Of a stretch of 64,000 nucleotides of DNA, positions 50,546 through 59,695 are shown one piece after another. The DNA lies in the NCBI RefSeq assembly GCF_018861295.1, contig NZ_JAHLDM010000005.1, positions 124,001-188,000 of the forward strand, read 5' to 3'. The notes under the pieces were generated by a model. The model was not told the DNA's origin. It worked only from the letters and a program-made list of their open reading frames with translations, and did not search any database. How positions within the stretch are numbered: position 1 is the first letter of the stretch; every line of letters starts with the position of its first letter. Origin of the DNA: Clostridium_AD estertheticum_D (lineage in GTDB: Bacteria > Bacillota > Clostridia > Clostridiales > Clostridiaceae). A program made the translations under genes and the position numbers.

Positions 50546-51136
50546 ATGAATTATAATGAGGAAACTTTAAGTAAACTGGTTGAAGAAATTATAGGTGCAA
50601 AAGATATTAGTTTAGTAGAAATACCATGTGTGGACTTATATATGGATCAGGTTACAACCTTTTTTAATGAAAAGCTTGGAAGTCTTAAAAGAAATGAAGA
50701 GGATAAAATCCTTACAAAAACAATGATTAACAACTACACTAAAGGTAAAGTTTTGATGCCAGCGAAAAATAAAAAATATACTAATGAGCATATTATTTTA
50801 CTTACACTTATTTATAATTTGAAGCAAACTATATCAATTAGTGATATTAATACTTTATTTGATCCTATTATTGATATAAAAGCCCCACAAAGCATAAGTG
50901 TACCATTAGGTGATTTATATAATGATTTTTTAGATATTAAAGAGGTACAAAATAAAGAGTTTGCACGAGATATAGATAAAGATGCTAAATTTATAAAAGA
51001 AAAAATTAAAGAAATGGGAAAAGAAGGCGGAGAGTTATTAGAATTAATATTAATGATCCTGTTGCTTACCAATAAAGCAAATATGCAAAAGAGAATGGCA
51101 GAAAAATTGATTGATAATTTTTTAAAAAAAGAATAA
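50546..51136 (+). CDS. DUF1836 domain-containing protein
   Basis: A 196-residue soluble protein. The central region TKTMINNYTKGKVLMPAKNKKYTNEHIILLTLIYNLK is the DUF1836 signature, which looks like a MerR-type winged helix, so DNA binding is plausible. The C-terminal 90 residues are helical with a hydrophobic stretch LLELILMILLLTN, either membrane-associated or an oligomerisation helix. Function is unknown. ATG follows GGTGGAGTGA. It is 30 bases before pepT and likely cotranscribed. Confidence 0.82.
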   Translation: MNYNEETLSKLVEEIIGAKDISLVEIPCVDLYMDQVTTFFNEKLGSLKRNEEDKILTKTMINNYTKGKVLMPAKNKKYTNEHIILLTLIYNLKQTISISDINTLFDPIIDIKAPQSISVPLGDLYNDFLDIKEVQNKEFARDIDKDAKFIKEKIKEMGKEGGELLELILMILLLTNKANMQKRMAEKLIDNFLKKE

Positions 51137-51166
51137 TAAATCATTAAAAAATAGGGAGATGGCAAT

Positions 51167-52393
51167 ATGTCAAAAGTTGTAGAAAATTTTCTGAAATATA
51201 TAAGTTATGATACTAAATCTGATGAGGAATCAATAACTGTTCCAAGTACAATTGGACAAATGGTACTTGCTAAAGAATTAGTTATGCAGTTAAAAGAAAT
51301 GGGACTAAAGGAAGCAAGCGTAGATGATAATGGTTACGTAATGGCAACTATTGAATCTAATGTAGAAAAAATAGTACCGACTATAGGATTTATAGCTCAT
51401 ATGGATACTGCACCAGATATCTCTGGTAAAGACGTTAAGCCTAAATTTGTTTACAATTATGATGGAGAAGATATTATATTAAATAAAGAAAAGAATATAG
51501 TATTATCTCCAAAGGATTTCCCGGAATTAAAGAATTACATAGGGAAAACTATTATTACAACAGATGGAACAACACTTCTAGGGGCTGATGATAAAGCGGG
51601 AATTGCAGAGATAATGGCAGCAACAGAGTATTTAATGCAGAATCCTAATATTAAGCATGGTAAAATTCGTATTGGATTTACACCAGATGAAGAAGTTGGT
51701 CGTGGTGCGGATATTTTTGATGTGAAAAAATTTGGTGCAGACTTTGCATATACAATGGACGGTGGACTTATTGGTGAGCTAGAGTACGAAAACTTTAATG
51801 CTGCAGGAGTAAAAATTTCTATTCACGGAAGAAACGTTCATCCAGGCAGCGCAAAGGGAAAAATGATTCATTCATCGCTTATTGCAAATGAGTTTATAAA
51901 CTCAATGCCACAAAACGAGACTCCAGCAACTACAGAAGGGTATGAGGGATTCTATCACTTGATTAGTATTAATGGTGAGGTTGAGGAAACAAAACTTCAA
52001 TATATCATAAGAGATTTTGATAGTGAAAATTTTGAAAATAGGAAGATATTTATTAAAAATATAGCTGATAAATTAAATGACAAATACAGTAGCGCATCAG
52101 TTGAATTAGAAATTAAGGATCAATATTTTAACATGAAGGAAAAAATAGAGCCAGTTAAGCATATAGTAGATACAGCGTTTTTGGCCTTGAAGGAAGTGGG
52201 GGTAAATCCTATAATGCAACCTATTAGAGGTGGAACAGATGGCGCCAGGCTTTCATTTATGGGACTACCTACACCTAATATATTTGCTGGTGGACATAAT
52301 TTTCATGGCAAATATGAATTTATACCTACATTTGCTATGGAAAAGGCTGTTGATGTAATATTAAAAATAGTTGAGTTGTATGCTAGCAAATAA
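51167..52393 (+). CDS. pepT: Peptidase T (tripeptide aminopeptidase)
   Basis: Cytosolic M20 zinc peptidase that removes the N-terminal residue of tripeptides. The 408 residues show zinc motif IGFIAHMDTAPD (His, Asp), GADDKAGIAEIMA (bridging Asp), FTPDEEVGRG (catalytic Glu) and YTMDGG, followed by a dimerisation domain with HPGSAKGKM and the closing GGHNFHGKYEF. ATG follows AGGGAGATGGCAAT. Full length for the family. Confidence 0.96.
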   Translation: MSKVVENFLKYISYDTKSDEESITVPSTIGQMVLAKELVMQLKEMGLKEASVDDNGYVMATIESNVEKIVPTIGFIAHMDTAPDISGKDVKPKFVYNYDGEDIILNKEKNIVLSPKDFPELKNYIGKTIITTDGTTLLGADDKAGIAEIMAATEYLMQNPNIKHGKIRIGFTPDEEVGRGADIFDVKKFGADFAYTMDGGLIGELEYENFNAAGVKISIHGRNVHPGSAKGKMIHSSLIANEFINSMPQNETPATTEGYEGFYHLISINGEVEETKLQYIIRDFDSENFENRKIFIKNIADKLNDKYSSASVELEIKDQYFNMKEKIEPVKHIVDTAFLALKEVGVNPIMQPIRGGTDGARLSFMGLPTPNIFAGGHNFHGKYEFIPTFAMEKAVDVILKIVELYASK

Positions 52394-52420
52394 TATGAGT
52401 GAATATCGATTAGTTAAAAG

Positions 52421-52443
52421 TTTGTTCACAAGTTTGTCACCAA
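52421..52443 (+). promoter_or_regulatory. Direct repeats in the htrA upstream region
   Basis: TTTGTTCACAA and TTTGTCACCAA, 12 bases apart. Tandem half-sites with about one helical turn spacing resemble response-regulator sites; a CssR-like envelope-stress role is only a guess. Confidence 0.35.
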
Positions 52444-52583
52444 ATTGCAATATAGATGTTTTAAAATATAATTAAAGATAAAACATGATCTGGTCTATAA
52501 AAAGATATAAATAAGTCATATTTTATATGATAATAATAGTTAATAGCTGATTTACCCTGGAAAATAAATAAGGAGGGAAAAGT

Positions 52584-53924
52584 ATGAATGATGATTTAAA
52601 TAATAATGAAATAAGTAAAACAAATGAAGCAAATGAAACAAATGAAATAAGTAAAACAAATGATAATATAATCGATAGTGAAAGTAATAATAAAGATCTT
52701 ACAATGGAAATGCAAGTGCCTAGTGAAGATTATAAAGAAAAAGAAAGCAAAGAGACTTCACCTATACTAGAAAATAGTAATTACAGTTCTATAAATGATA
52801 ACAAAGTTAAAAAAAACAAAGGTGGTATGAGAAAAAGAATAGTGGCCTACATAATAGTAGGTGTAATATGTTCTACACTTGGAGGCGTCGGATCAGCCAT
52901 TGTAACAATGAATATAATGAAAGACACAAATATTGCGGCTACACCTAAAGCATCTGATACAAAAGTTGCTAGCACCGCAAAAGCAAAACTTATAGCTAGT
53001 ACTAGTACAGATATTTTAACTGTACCTCAAATTGTGAAAAAAGTTAGCTCTTCTGTAGTTGCAATTTCTACCAAGACCACTGCTGTAAGTAGCGATCTAA
53101 GCGGGCAGACTGCCCAGCAAGAAGGTGTAGGTACTGGGGTAATTTTCAATAAAGATGGATATATTTTGACTAATTATCATGTTGTAAGTGGAGCGCAAAA
53201 TGTAAAAGTTACACTTAGTGATGGAAAAGAAGTTTCTGCAAAAGTAATAAATTATGATGCTGCATCTGACGTGGCCGTAATTAAGTTAGCTGATAATACA
53301 AAAGTACCTGGTGTAGCTGAATTTGGAGATTCAGATAAGATTGAAGTAGGAGAATCAGTAGTTGCAATAGGAAACCCTTTAGGAAAAGAATTTTTGGGAT
53401 CTGTAACTACAGGCGTCGTAAGTGCACTTAATAGGCAAGTAAGTATTGAAAATAAAAACCTTAAATTTATTCAAACAGATGCTGCTATTAATGCGGGCAA
53501 TAGCGGTGGACCACTTGTAAATTCTAAGGGCCAAGTTATAGGGATAAATACTGCAAAAATAGGTGAAACAGGGGTAGAAGGATTAGGGTTTTCAATACCT
53601 ATCAATGCAATAACTCCTAAAATAGAGAATTTAATTAAACCAATTCTTAACATAGGAATTTCTTGTAGAGATGTTACTTCAGCAATGGCAAAAGAATATA
53701 ATTCATCAGTAGGAGTATTAATTTTACAAGTTAAGGAGTTCAGTGCAGCAGAAAAAGGTGGAATAACACCTGGAGATGTAATCGTGAAATTTGATGGTAA
53801 AAACATTAAAACTGTTGCAGAAATAAATAAGATTAAAGCTACACATAAAGCAGGTGATGTAGTTAAAACAGAAATAGTTAGAGACGGAAAGACAATAAAA
53901 GTAAATATAACACTTTCTGTATAA
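52584..53924 (+). CDS. htrA: HtrA/DegP-type serine protease with PDZ domain
   Basis: Membrane-anchored quality-control protease facing the outside. The 446 residues comprise a repetitive Asn/Thr/Glu-rich cytoplasmic N-terminus (NEISKTNE units, about 1-75), one membrane helix (about 84-108), an S1C trypsin-like domain (about 150-345) with catalytic His in NYHVVSGA, Asp in SDVAVIKL and Ser in NAGNSGGPLV, and a C-terminal PDZ domain (about 350-440). ATG follows AAGGAGGGAAAAGT. The N-terminal repeats are DNA repeats of TAAAACAAATGA-like units and may vary in number. Confidence 0.95.
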   Translation: MNDDLNNNEISKTNEANETNEISKTNDNIIDSESNNKDLTMEMQVPSEDYKEKESKETSPILENSNYSSINDNKVKKNKGGMRKRIVAYIIVGVICSTLGGVGSAIVTMNIMKDTNIAATPKASDTKVASTAKAKLIASTSTDILTVPQIVKKVSSSVVAISTKTTAVSSDLSGQTAQQEGVGTGVIFNKDGYILTNYHVVSGAQNVKVTLSDGKEVSAKVINYDAASDVAVIKLADNTKVPGVAEFGDSDKIEVGESVVAIGNPLGKEFLGSVTTGVVSALNRQVSIENKNLKFIQTDAAINAGNSGGPLVNSKGQVIGINTAKIGETGVEGLGFSIPINAITPKIENLIKPILNIGISCRDVTSAMAKEYNSSVGVLILQVKEFSAAEKGGITPGDVIVKFDGKNIKTVAEINKIKATHKAGDVVKTEIVRDGKTIKVNITLSV

Positions 53925-53940
53925 ATTAAATGTATGTAAT

Positions 53941-53980
53941 AAAGGAGGGTAAGAATTCTATAATTCTTACTCTCCTTTAT
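53941..53980 (+). terminator. Terminator after htrA
   Basis: AAAGGAGGGTAAGAATT pairs with AATTCTTACTCTCCTTT, one mismatch, T run. Confidence 0.85.
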
Positions 53981-54055
53981 TTATTAATATATTTCGAATT
54001 TAAAATACATAAAAAATATCTTTAGTGGGAAAATACTTCTGAAGGAGTGATGAAA

Positions 54056-54247
54056 ATGGAAATGAATACTAGAGACACTATTATGAAAAAGTTATTAGAT
54101 GCACAAGAAGATACTAGGGATTATCAATCATTTGCAAGAGAAGTATCTGAAGAGACAGTTAGTAATACATTTAAGGAATTTGCAGAGCAATCTGCAATGC
54201 AGGCTCATAAACTACAAGAATTGTTAAGTGTATATGATGAGAAGTAG
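54056..54247 (+). CDS. Small helical protein, unknown
   Basis: A 63-residue acidic protein predicted as two helices (RDTIMKKLLDAQEDTRDYQSF and TVSNTFKEFAEQSAMQAHKL). Its pattern, with Glu/His spaced along helices, recalls half a ferritin-like domain and is seen in small clostridial proteins of unknown function. The ATG at 54056 lies nine bases after AAGGAG; earlier ATG 54050 and GTG 54047 are too close to that site. A good ribosome site and a following terminator support a real gene. Confidence 0.7.
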   Translation: MEMNTRDTIMKKLLDAQEDTRDYQSFAREVSEETVSNTFKEFAEQSAMQAHKLQELLSVYDEK

Positions 54248-54294
54248 ATATAGGTTAATCATAACCAATATTATGTAACATAGTCTTGTATATT

Positions 54295-54347
54295 AAAGGA
54301 TTTAAGGTCACTGGTATGTTGGTGCCAAGTGAACTTAAATCCTTTTA
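54295..54347. terminator. Bidirectional terminator between the small gene and fbp
   Basis: AAAGGATTTAAGGTCACT pairs with AGTGAACTTAAATCCTTT around a hairpin loop. Confidence 0.88.
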
Positions 54348-54364
54348 AAACAGTTTTTATAAGA

Positions 54365-56356
54365 TTAGCGTTGTTCTTTAATAAACCCCTTTCTATAGGC
54401 TGTAAGAAGCGACTCTAAATTTTTAATTTGATCTTTAATATCAAGTCCTATATCAGTATCTACCACACGTATACGATTTGTAGATTTTTCTAGAACAATA
54501 GTAGAGGATAGAATATCCTTTCCTTCGTCAATTGCTTTTTGGGTAGATTCAAATGGTGCATGGGAGGCTAAGAGCAGTCCATAGGAGTTATAAATAAGAG
54601 TATATCCAGCTATTCCTGTTTCTGGCTGATATGCTTTAGAAAAACCACCGTCAATAACTAATAATTTGCCATTGGCTTTTATAGGACTCTCACCTTGTTT
54701 AGTCTTTACCGGAACATGGCCATTTATAATGTGTGAATCGTTAGTGTTTAATCCAAATTCAGATAATATGTTATTGCAAGTGGTTTCGTCATCCCTATAT
54801 TTATAATATGAATTCTTAACTTCTTTATGAGTACTCTTATCATCTATAAAATATCGTTCAAAAGTAGTCATTTTATCTTTACCGAAAAGTGGAGAATTTG
54901 AACCGCACCACAAATACCATATGGTATCTAGTGCATAAAGTTTAGATTCCAAACTTTCTTTACCAAAATAGGCTTCTCTTGCTAAACGCTCAGTTCTATC
55001 TATATAGGACTTTCCACTGTAAATAGTGTCATCTATTTTCATTTTTTTAAAACTACCATCCTCGCTTAGTGAAATGCATCCATGATAAAGCAAATTTGAG
55101 TTGTACTTTAAGTACATACTACCTTTAGAGTATAAAAAACGTATATGCTGTTGGAGTTTCTCACTATTTAAGAAAGAAGATCTAAGTTTATCAATAAGTT
55201 GTCTTTCATCCTCGTTTAATTTATAAGGATCACTCGGGTCTATAGTTGGGAAATTAAGATCATTTAGGACATATTCTTTTCCATCGATATTGATGGTACC
55301 CTTTTCATAATCTATCTTATCAAGAAGTAATCTGGAATTCATTTCATAATGAGGATGCCTCTTTATTATCGCAGCTTCAAGTTTAAATTGAATTATAGTT
55401 ATAGCTTTATGCATTTTTGATATTAAATTAAGGTCTTTATCTGCATAATTATTTTCTGGAAAAACTTTGGGTTTAAATGCTGTGCATGGGTCATCATTAT
55501 AAAAATCTTGAGCGAAAGTTGCTAGTGGTAATAAGTTAATACCATAACCTTCTTCAATTGTATCTAAATTTGCATATCTTGTTGAAATCCTAAGAACAGT
55601 AGCAATAGAACTTTCACAGCCAGATGCAGCTCCCATCCAAAGTATGTCATGGTTACCCCATTGTATATCAATAGAGTGGTAGTTTATTAGTGTATCTAAG
55701 ATTATATGTGCTCCGGGACCTCTATCATAAATATCTCCTAGAATATGAAGCCTGTCTATAGTAAGCCTTTGAATTAAATTTGAAATGGCAACTATAAATT
55801 CCTTAGCTCTCCCAATTTTAATTATGGTTTGAATGATACCATTGTAATATTCTTGTTTATTAAATGTACTTTGTTGTTCATGAAGTAATTCTTCAATAAT
55901 ATATGAAAAATCTGGCGGTAGTGCTTTCCGGACTTTAGATATAGTATATTTAGATGAGATGGTTCTACAAATCTTAATTAGTTTATGAAAAGTTATTTTG
56001 TACCAATCGTCTATATCATCCTCTTCTCTAAGTGCTATATCTAACTTTTGTTCTGGATAATATATAATGGTAGCGAGTTCTTTTTTTTCGCTATCTCTAA
56101 GTGAGTTACCAAAAATGTCGTTAATCTTTCTTTTGATTACGCCGGAAGCATTCCTAAGAACATGAGAAAATGATTCGTATTCACCATGAATATCTGTAAG
56201 AAAATGCTCAGTTCCTTTAGGTAGATTTAAGATAGCTTGTAGATTTATGATTTCGGTGCAAGCATCTGGAATTGTAGGATACTTGCTAGCTAGTAGCTTA
56301 AGATATCTCAAATCTTCTTCTATAGTTTCAATTGGTGTCTCACTAGAAAATATCAT
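54365..56356 (-). CDS. fbp: Fructose-1,6-bisphosphatase, class III
   Basis: Gluconeogenic phosphatase of the class III (Fbp/YydE) type restricted mostly to Firmicutes. The 663 residues are the full family length. The calcineurin-like metallophosphatase motifs are spread through the chain: TDIHGEYESF near residue 40, LHILGDIYDRGPGAHIILD, WGNHDILWMG and, near the C-terminus, INGHVPVKTK-GESP and LVIDGGFSKAYQ. ATG follows AAGGAGATTCAAAA. It is transcribed alone. Confidence 0.96.
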   Translation of the reverse strand: MIFSSETPIETIEEDLRYLKLLASKYPTIPDACTEIINLQAILNLPKGTEHFLTDIHGEYESFSHVLRNASGVIKRKINDIFGNSLRDSEKKELATIIYYPEQKLDIALREEDDIDDWYKITFHKLIKICRTISSKYTISKVRKALPPDFSYIIEELLHEQQSTFNKQEYYNGIIQTIIKIGRAKEFIVAISNLIQRLTIDRLHILGDIYDRGPGAHIILDTLINYHSIDIQWGNHDILWMGAASGCESSIATVLRISTRYANLDTIEEGYGINLLPLATFAQDFYNDDPCTAFKPKVFPENNYADKDLNLISKMHKAITIIQFKLEAAIIKRHPHYEMNSRLLLDKIDYEKGTINIDGKEYVLNDLNFPTIDPSDPYKLNEDERQLIDKLRSSFLNSEKLQQHIRFLYSKGSMYLKYNSNLLYHGCISLSEDGSFKKMKIDDTIYSGKSYIDRTERLAREAYFGKESLESKLYALDTIWYLWCGSNSPLFGKDKMTTFERYFIDDKSTHKEVKNSYYKYRDDETTCNNILSEFGLNTNDSHIINGHVPVKTKQGESPIKANGKLLVIDGGFSKAYQPETGIAGYTLIYNSYGLLLASHAPFESTQKAIDEGKDILSSTIVLEKSTNRIRVVDTDIGLDIKDQIKNLESLLTAYRKGFIKEQR

Positions 56357-56664
56357 TTTTGAATCTCCTTTATAATTGCATAAATTTTATTGATGTAGCT
56401 ATTTAATATAAGACTACAATTAATAGTATAATACATTATTATGAGGCATTGTATTATAAAAACAAAATATTATTTACTATGTTATATTTTATGCGTAGAT
56501 TAGTTTGAATATAAATATATTTTATAACTAATTAATACATCTAGAATTAGGCGAAAATCATTTTGTTGATTTGATATAATATTTTTGATACAATGTTTTA
56601 TGGTGCTAAGGTACATGTAAATTATAATTTATATAAATGCAAGCAGCATATAAGGGGAAATTCT
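56357..56664. other. Gap between fbp and the double-MarR gene
   Basis: 308 AT-rich bases. A candidate promoter toward the MarR gene is TTGATT (56566-56571), 17 bases, TACAAT (56589-56594). Otherwise featureless. Confidence 0.45.
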
Positions 56665-57681
56665 ATGAAGCAAAATGATTATTTGCTAAGCATACATTCG
56701 TTATATAATCTAGCAAGATATGCTTTCTTAAAAATTGAATCTAATTACGCAAGGACTGTTGAGATTTCAGGTATAACTTTGCCACAGCTTCGAGTTTTAT
56801 GGATTGTTAAAGTGTTTCCAGGAATCTCGCTTAGTAACATTGCAAGGATTGGTTGTTGGAGTACACCTACAGTTAGCAATATTATTAAAATTCTAATGAA
56901 TAAAAAGTTAATATTTAAAGAAGAGACAATTAACAGAAAGCTATATAAACTCCAATTAACGGATTTGGGTAATTGGTATATTAATGTGAATAAACAAGGT
57001 AAGGAGAACAAGATTTACCTTTTTGATTTAATAGGTTTATTTTCAGGTGAAGAATTAGATTTTATTATAGATATTTTTACGAAAATTATAATAAAAGAAA
57101 AAAAAGAATTTATTTTTGATTATATTGATAAGATAAATGAACTCAATTTAAAAATTGATGCATCGGATTTTGATATTAAAACAATTGGTATTATAAGAAA
57201 AACAATTGCTTTATATAATTTGCTAAGGATATTTATTCTAACAATCAAAAGCAATCATAGTGAACCACTAAAGGAGTTTAATGTAACATATGCCCAACTT
57301 AGAGCTTTGTGGATAATTGCAGCATTCCCAGGTGTTACATCGCGTGAATTAAGTGAAATTAGCTTTTGGTCGCCATCTACTGTTCATGTAATAGTAAAAA
57401 ATTTATATAGTAAATCCTTCATTCGTAAAGAAAAAGCTTTAATTAAAAATGCCCATTATTTAGATATATCAAAAAAAGGTGGGGATTTGATAATAGATGA
57501 TTATAATAAAAATCAAAAGACCTTATTAATATTTAAAGAGTTGGAAGGAATAAGTTACGGAGATATTTTAAAATTAAATGTTCTTTTACTACGGATGAAT
57601 AATAAACTATGTAATTATAAAACAGAAGAATATATAAAAAAAACTATTGTTATAATTAAAAGTAGATCGTTTGAAGAGTAG
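56665..57681 (+). CDS. Transcriptional regulator with two tandem MarR-like domains
   Basis: A 338-residue protein containing two winged-helix units in a single chain. Unit 1 (about 25-150) has ITLPQLRVLWIVKVFPGISLSNIARI and WSTPTVSNIIKILMNKKLI; unit 2 (about 195-330) has VTYAQLRALWIIAAFPGVTSRELSEI and WSPSTVHVIVKNLYSKSFI. Each is followed by a beta wing (NRKLYKLQLTDLG; AHYLDISKKG). MarR proteins normally work as dimers of ~150 residues, so this is probably a covalent pseudo-dimer from gene duplication. ATG 56665 follows AAGGGGAAATT; the frame extends to 56593 without a site. Ligand and targets are unknown. Confidence 0.85.
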   Translation: MKQNDYLLSIHSLYNLARYAFLKIESNYARTVEISGITLPQLRVLWIVKVFPGISLSNIARIGCWSTPTVSNIIKILMNKKLIFKEETINRKLYKLQLTDLGNWYINVNKQGKENKIYLFDLIGLFSGEELDFIIDIFTKIIIKEKKEFIFDYIDKINELNLKIDASDFDIKTIGIIRKTIALYNLLRIFILTIKSNHSEPLKEFNVTYAQLRALWIIAAFPGVTSRELSEISFWSPSTVHVIVKNLYSKSFIRKEKALIKNAHYLDISKKGGDLIIDDYNKNQKTLLIFKELEGISYGDILKLNVLLLRMNNKLCNYKTEEYIKKTIVIIKSRSFEE

Positions 57682-57714
57682 CGATATAACTCATACTTTG
57701 TACAATATAGTCTA

Positions 57715-57748
57715 GAATCCTTATATTTAATTATAGGGATTTTTTTAC
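57715..57748 (+). terminator. Terminator after the double-MarR gene
   Basis: AATCCTTATA / TATAGGGATT with a T run, imperfect. Confidence 0.65.
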
Positions 57749-57943
57749 GTGATGATTTAATATGATAATAAAATATTTTTTTATATAATACATAATTTCA
57801 GATAATAAACAGCAAATTAGTATAGTAGTATGATTAAATTCATAGAATATGATATAAGAATAAGTTTGATTTAACAGTTATATGGTTAATGATTATTATA
57901 TTAAAAAATTCAGTACAATACAAAATAAAAAGGTGGTAGAGAA

Positions 57944-58513
57944 ATGAGTAAAAAAGTAAGAACAATTGCAATTGTTGTGGCGATATTTCTTGTAATAATA
58001 ATGCCTATTATTGGAGGTTACAATAAGATAGTAAGCTTAGAACAAAGGGTAACTGTAACAGAGGGAAATATAGATACACAACTACAAAGAAGATCTGATT
58101 TAATTCCTAATTTAGTAGAAACAGTTAAAGGTTATGCTTCTCAGGAAAAAGATATTTTTATCAAAGTTGCTGAGGCTAGGGCAAAACTTGCAGGTGCTAC
58201 AAATGTAACAGATAAAGCTAAGGCAGATAGTGAACTTGGGAGTGCAGTTTCAAGGCTTTTAGTAATAGTTGAGAAATACCCAGATTTAAAATCTAGTGCT
58301 AATTTTAAGGATTTAACAGTAGCGCTCGAAGGCAGCGAAAATAGAATAGGTACTGCAAGGCAGGACTATAACACAAGTGTTGGAGAGTACAACACCACAA
58401 TAAAACATTTCCCTAACAATATCATTTCAGGGATATTTGGGTTTGATAAAAAGCCACTTTATAAAGCTAGTGAATCGGCTAAAGTGGTACCTAAAGTTAA
58501 TTTTACTAAATAG
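57944..58513 (+). CDS. lemA: LemA family protein
   Basis: A 189-residue protein with one N-terminal membrane helix (about 7-27, IAIVVAIFLVIIMPIIGGY) and a helical bundle with the LemA signature VDTQLQRRSDLIPNLVETVKGYA-like sequence and RQDYNTSVGEYNTTIKHFPNNII. Proteins of this family are anchored helical rods of unknown function, generally encoded beside a TPM-domain gene, as here (11 bases on). ATG follows AAGGTGGTAGAGA. Confidence 0.94.
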   Translation: MSKKVRTIAIVVAIFLVIIMPIIGGYNKIVSLEQRVTVTEGNIDTQLQRRSDLIPNLVETVKGYASQEKDIFIKVAEARAKLAGATNVTDKAKADSELGSAVSRLLVIVEKYPDLKSSANFKDLTVALEGSENRIGTARQDYNTSVGEYNTTIKHFPNNIISGIFGFDKKPLYKASESAKVVPKVNFTK

Positions 58514-58523
58514 GAGCTAAAAT

Positions 58524-59399
58524 ATGAAAGATTATATAATAAAATTTATTAGAAAAAGTTGTGATTTTTCATGGGGTATATCAACAAAAACAAAGATGAA
58601 AATGAGGATTTTATTTGTAGGTATTCTTTTTCTAAGTCAAATAATGGCTATGAATATAGTAAATGCACAAACCAAAAAAATATACCCAGTTGCATCACAG
58701 TTAAAATATGTTAATGATTATGCTAAAGTGTTAGATAGTGAATCAACACAATATATTTTATCAGTTGGCAAGGAACTAGAAGGTAAAACAGGAGCTCAGG
58801 CTACTGTTGTGGTTATAGATTCACTAAAAGATGTACCTATAGAAACTTATGCTACAGGTATTTTTAGAGAATGGGGTATTGGTCAAAAGGGTAAAAATAA
58901 TGGACTGCTAATTTTATTATCAGTAAAAGAAAAGCAGTGGAGAGTAGAGGTAGGTACAGGACTAGAAGGTGCTGTTACTGATATATACTCCTCAAGGGTT
59001 ATGAATGACTATGCGGTTCCAAAATTTAAACAAGGTTTATATGGAGAGGGACTTCGTGCATCATATTCGCTTATTTGTGATAGTGTAGCTAAAGAATACA
59101 ATGTAAAACTAGATAAGAATATTAATGTTCCAAAACAAGTTCAAACACAAAATATTCCTAGAAAGGGTAATGGTATAGTGTTAATAGGATTTATTGTGTT
59201 AATTTTTCTCGACTTTATTCTTAATCGAGGAAGAGTAACAAGGTTTATGGTAACACTGCTATTTTGGAGCTCTATTGGTAGGCGTGGAGGAGGAAATGGT
59301 GGTGGATTTGGAGGCTCTGGAGGCGGTGGTTTCGGGGGTGGCTCTGGAGGTTTTGGAGGTGGTTCATCAAGTGGTGGAGGTTCCTCGGGCGGATATTAA
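58524..59399 (+). CDS. TPM-domain (YgcG-like) membrane protein
   Basis: A 291-residue protein with a signal peptide (about 27-47), an extracytoplasmic TPM domain (about 58-190; YVNDYAKVLDSESTQ, REWGIGQKGKNNGLLILLSVKEK, WRVEVGTGLEGAVTD), one membrane helix (about 215-230) and a C-terminal glycine/serine-rich tail. The family is often paired with LemA and has been linked to envelope stress or photosystem repair, but its general role is unsettled. ATG follows AGGAGCTAAAAT. The last codon and stop overlap a fragment of element B; the usual SGSW-type end is replaced by SGGY. Confidence 0.9.
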   Translation: MKDYIIKFIRKSCDFSWGISTKTKMKMRILFVGILFLSQIMAMNIVNAQTKKIYPVASQLKYVNDYAKVLDSESTQYILSVGKELEGKTGAQATVVVIDSLKDVPIETYATGIFREWGIGQKGKNNGLLILLSVKEKQWRVEVGTGLEGAVTDIYSSRVMNDYAVPKFKQGLYGEGLRASYSLICDSVAKEYNVKLDKNINVPKQVQTQNIPRKGNGIVLIGFIVLIFLDFILNRGRVTRFMVTLLFWSSIGRRGGGNGGGFGGSGGGGFGGGSGGFGGGSSSGGGSSGGY

Positions 59400-59428
59400 T
59401 ATTGTAGCGACCCAGGAGATGATTTAAT
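59394..59428 (+). repeat. Element B tail fragment at the end of the TPM gene
   Basis: TTAATATTGTAGCGACCC plus AGGAGATGATTTAAT matches the last 30 bases of the 50221 copy, without the hairpin part. It includes the TAA stop of the upstream gene. Confidence 0.65.
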
Positions 59429-59444
59429 CGTGTAAGTATAATAA

Positions 59445-59495
59445 AAAATCGCACTTTAAGATTATTAAAGCTATAAGTTTAAAGTGTGATTTTCC
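59445..59495 (+). terminator. Terminator after the TPM gene
   Basis: AAAATCGCACTTTAA / TTAAAGTGTGATTTT with a 20-base loop and T run. Confidence 0.75.
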
Positions 59496-59608
59496 TTTTC
59501 TTAATTAATAGGCTAGAAAAGTCACATTTGAAATGATATTTTGAAAAGAAAATAGAAAAATTTAGGAGTATTAACCAATACATAACACGAACAATCAATT
59601 AAATATAG

Positions 59609-59666
59609 TTGTTAACATTCGAAAAATAAGGTATAATTAAGTGTCACATTCCAACATTCGAATGTT
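59609..59666 (+). promoter_or_regulatory. hyf promoter with repeated GTTAACATTCGAA operator sites
   Basis: TTGTTA (59609-59614), 17 bases, TATAAT (59632-59637). GTTAACATTCGAA (59611-59623) overlaps the -35 and spacer, and AACATTCGAATGTT (59653-59666), a perfect palindrome made of the same half-site, lies just after the expected start. The layout suits a repressor. It is not a LexA box and matches Rex only in the TTGTTAA half. Confidence 0.6.
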
Positions 59667-59695
59667 AACTAAATTTAGCTAGGAGTTGATAACAA

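Noticed and set aside
59611..59666. LexA (SOS) box at the hyf promoter
   Set aside because: The palindrome AACATTCGAATGTT lacks the CGAAC...GTTCG form of Firmicute LexA sites.
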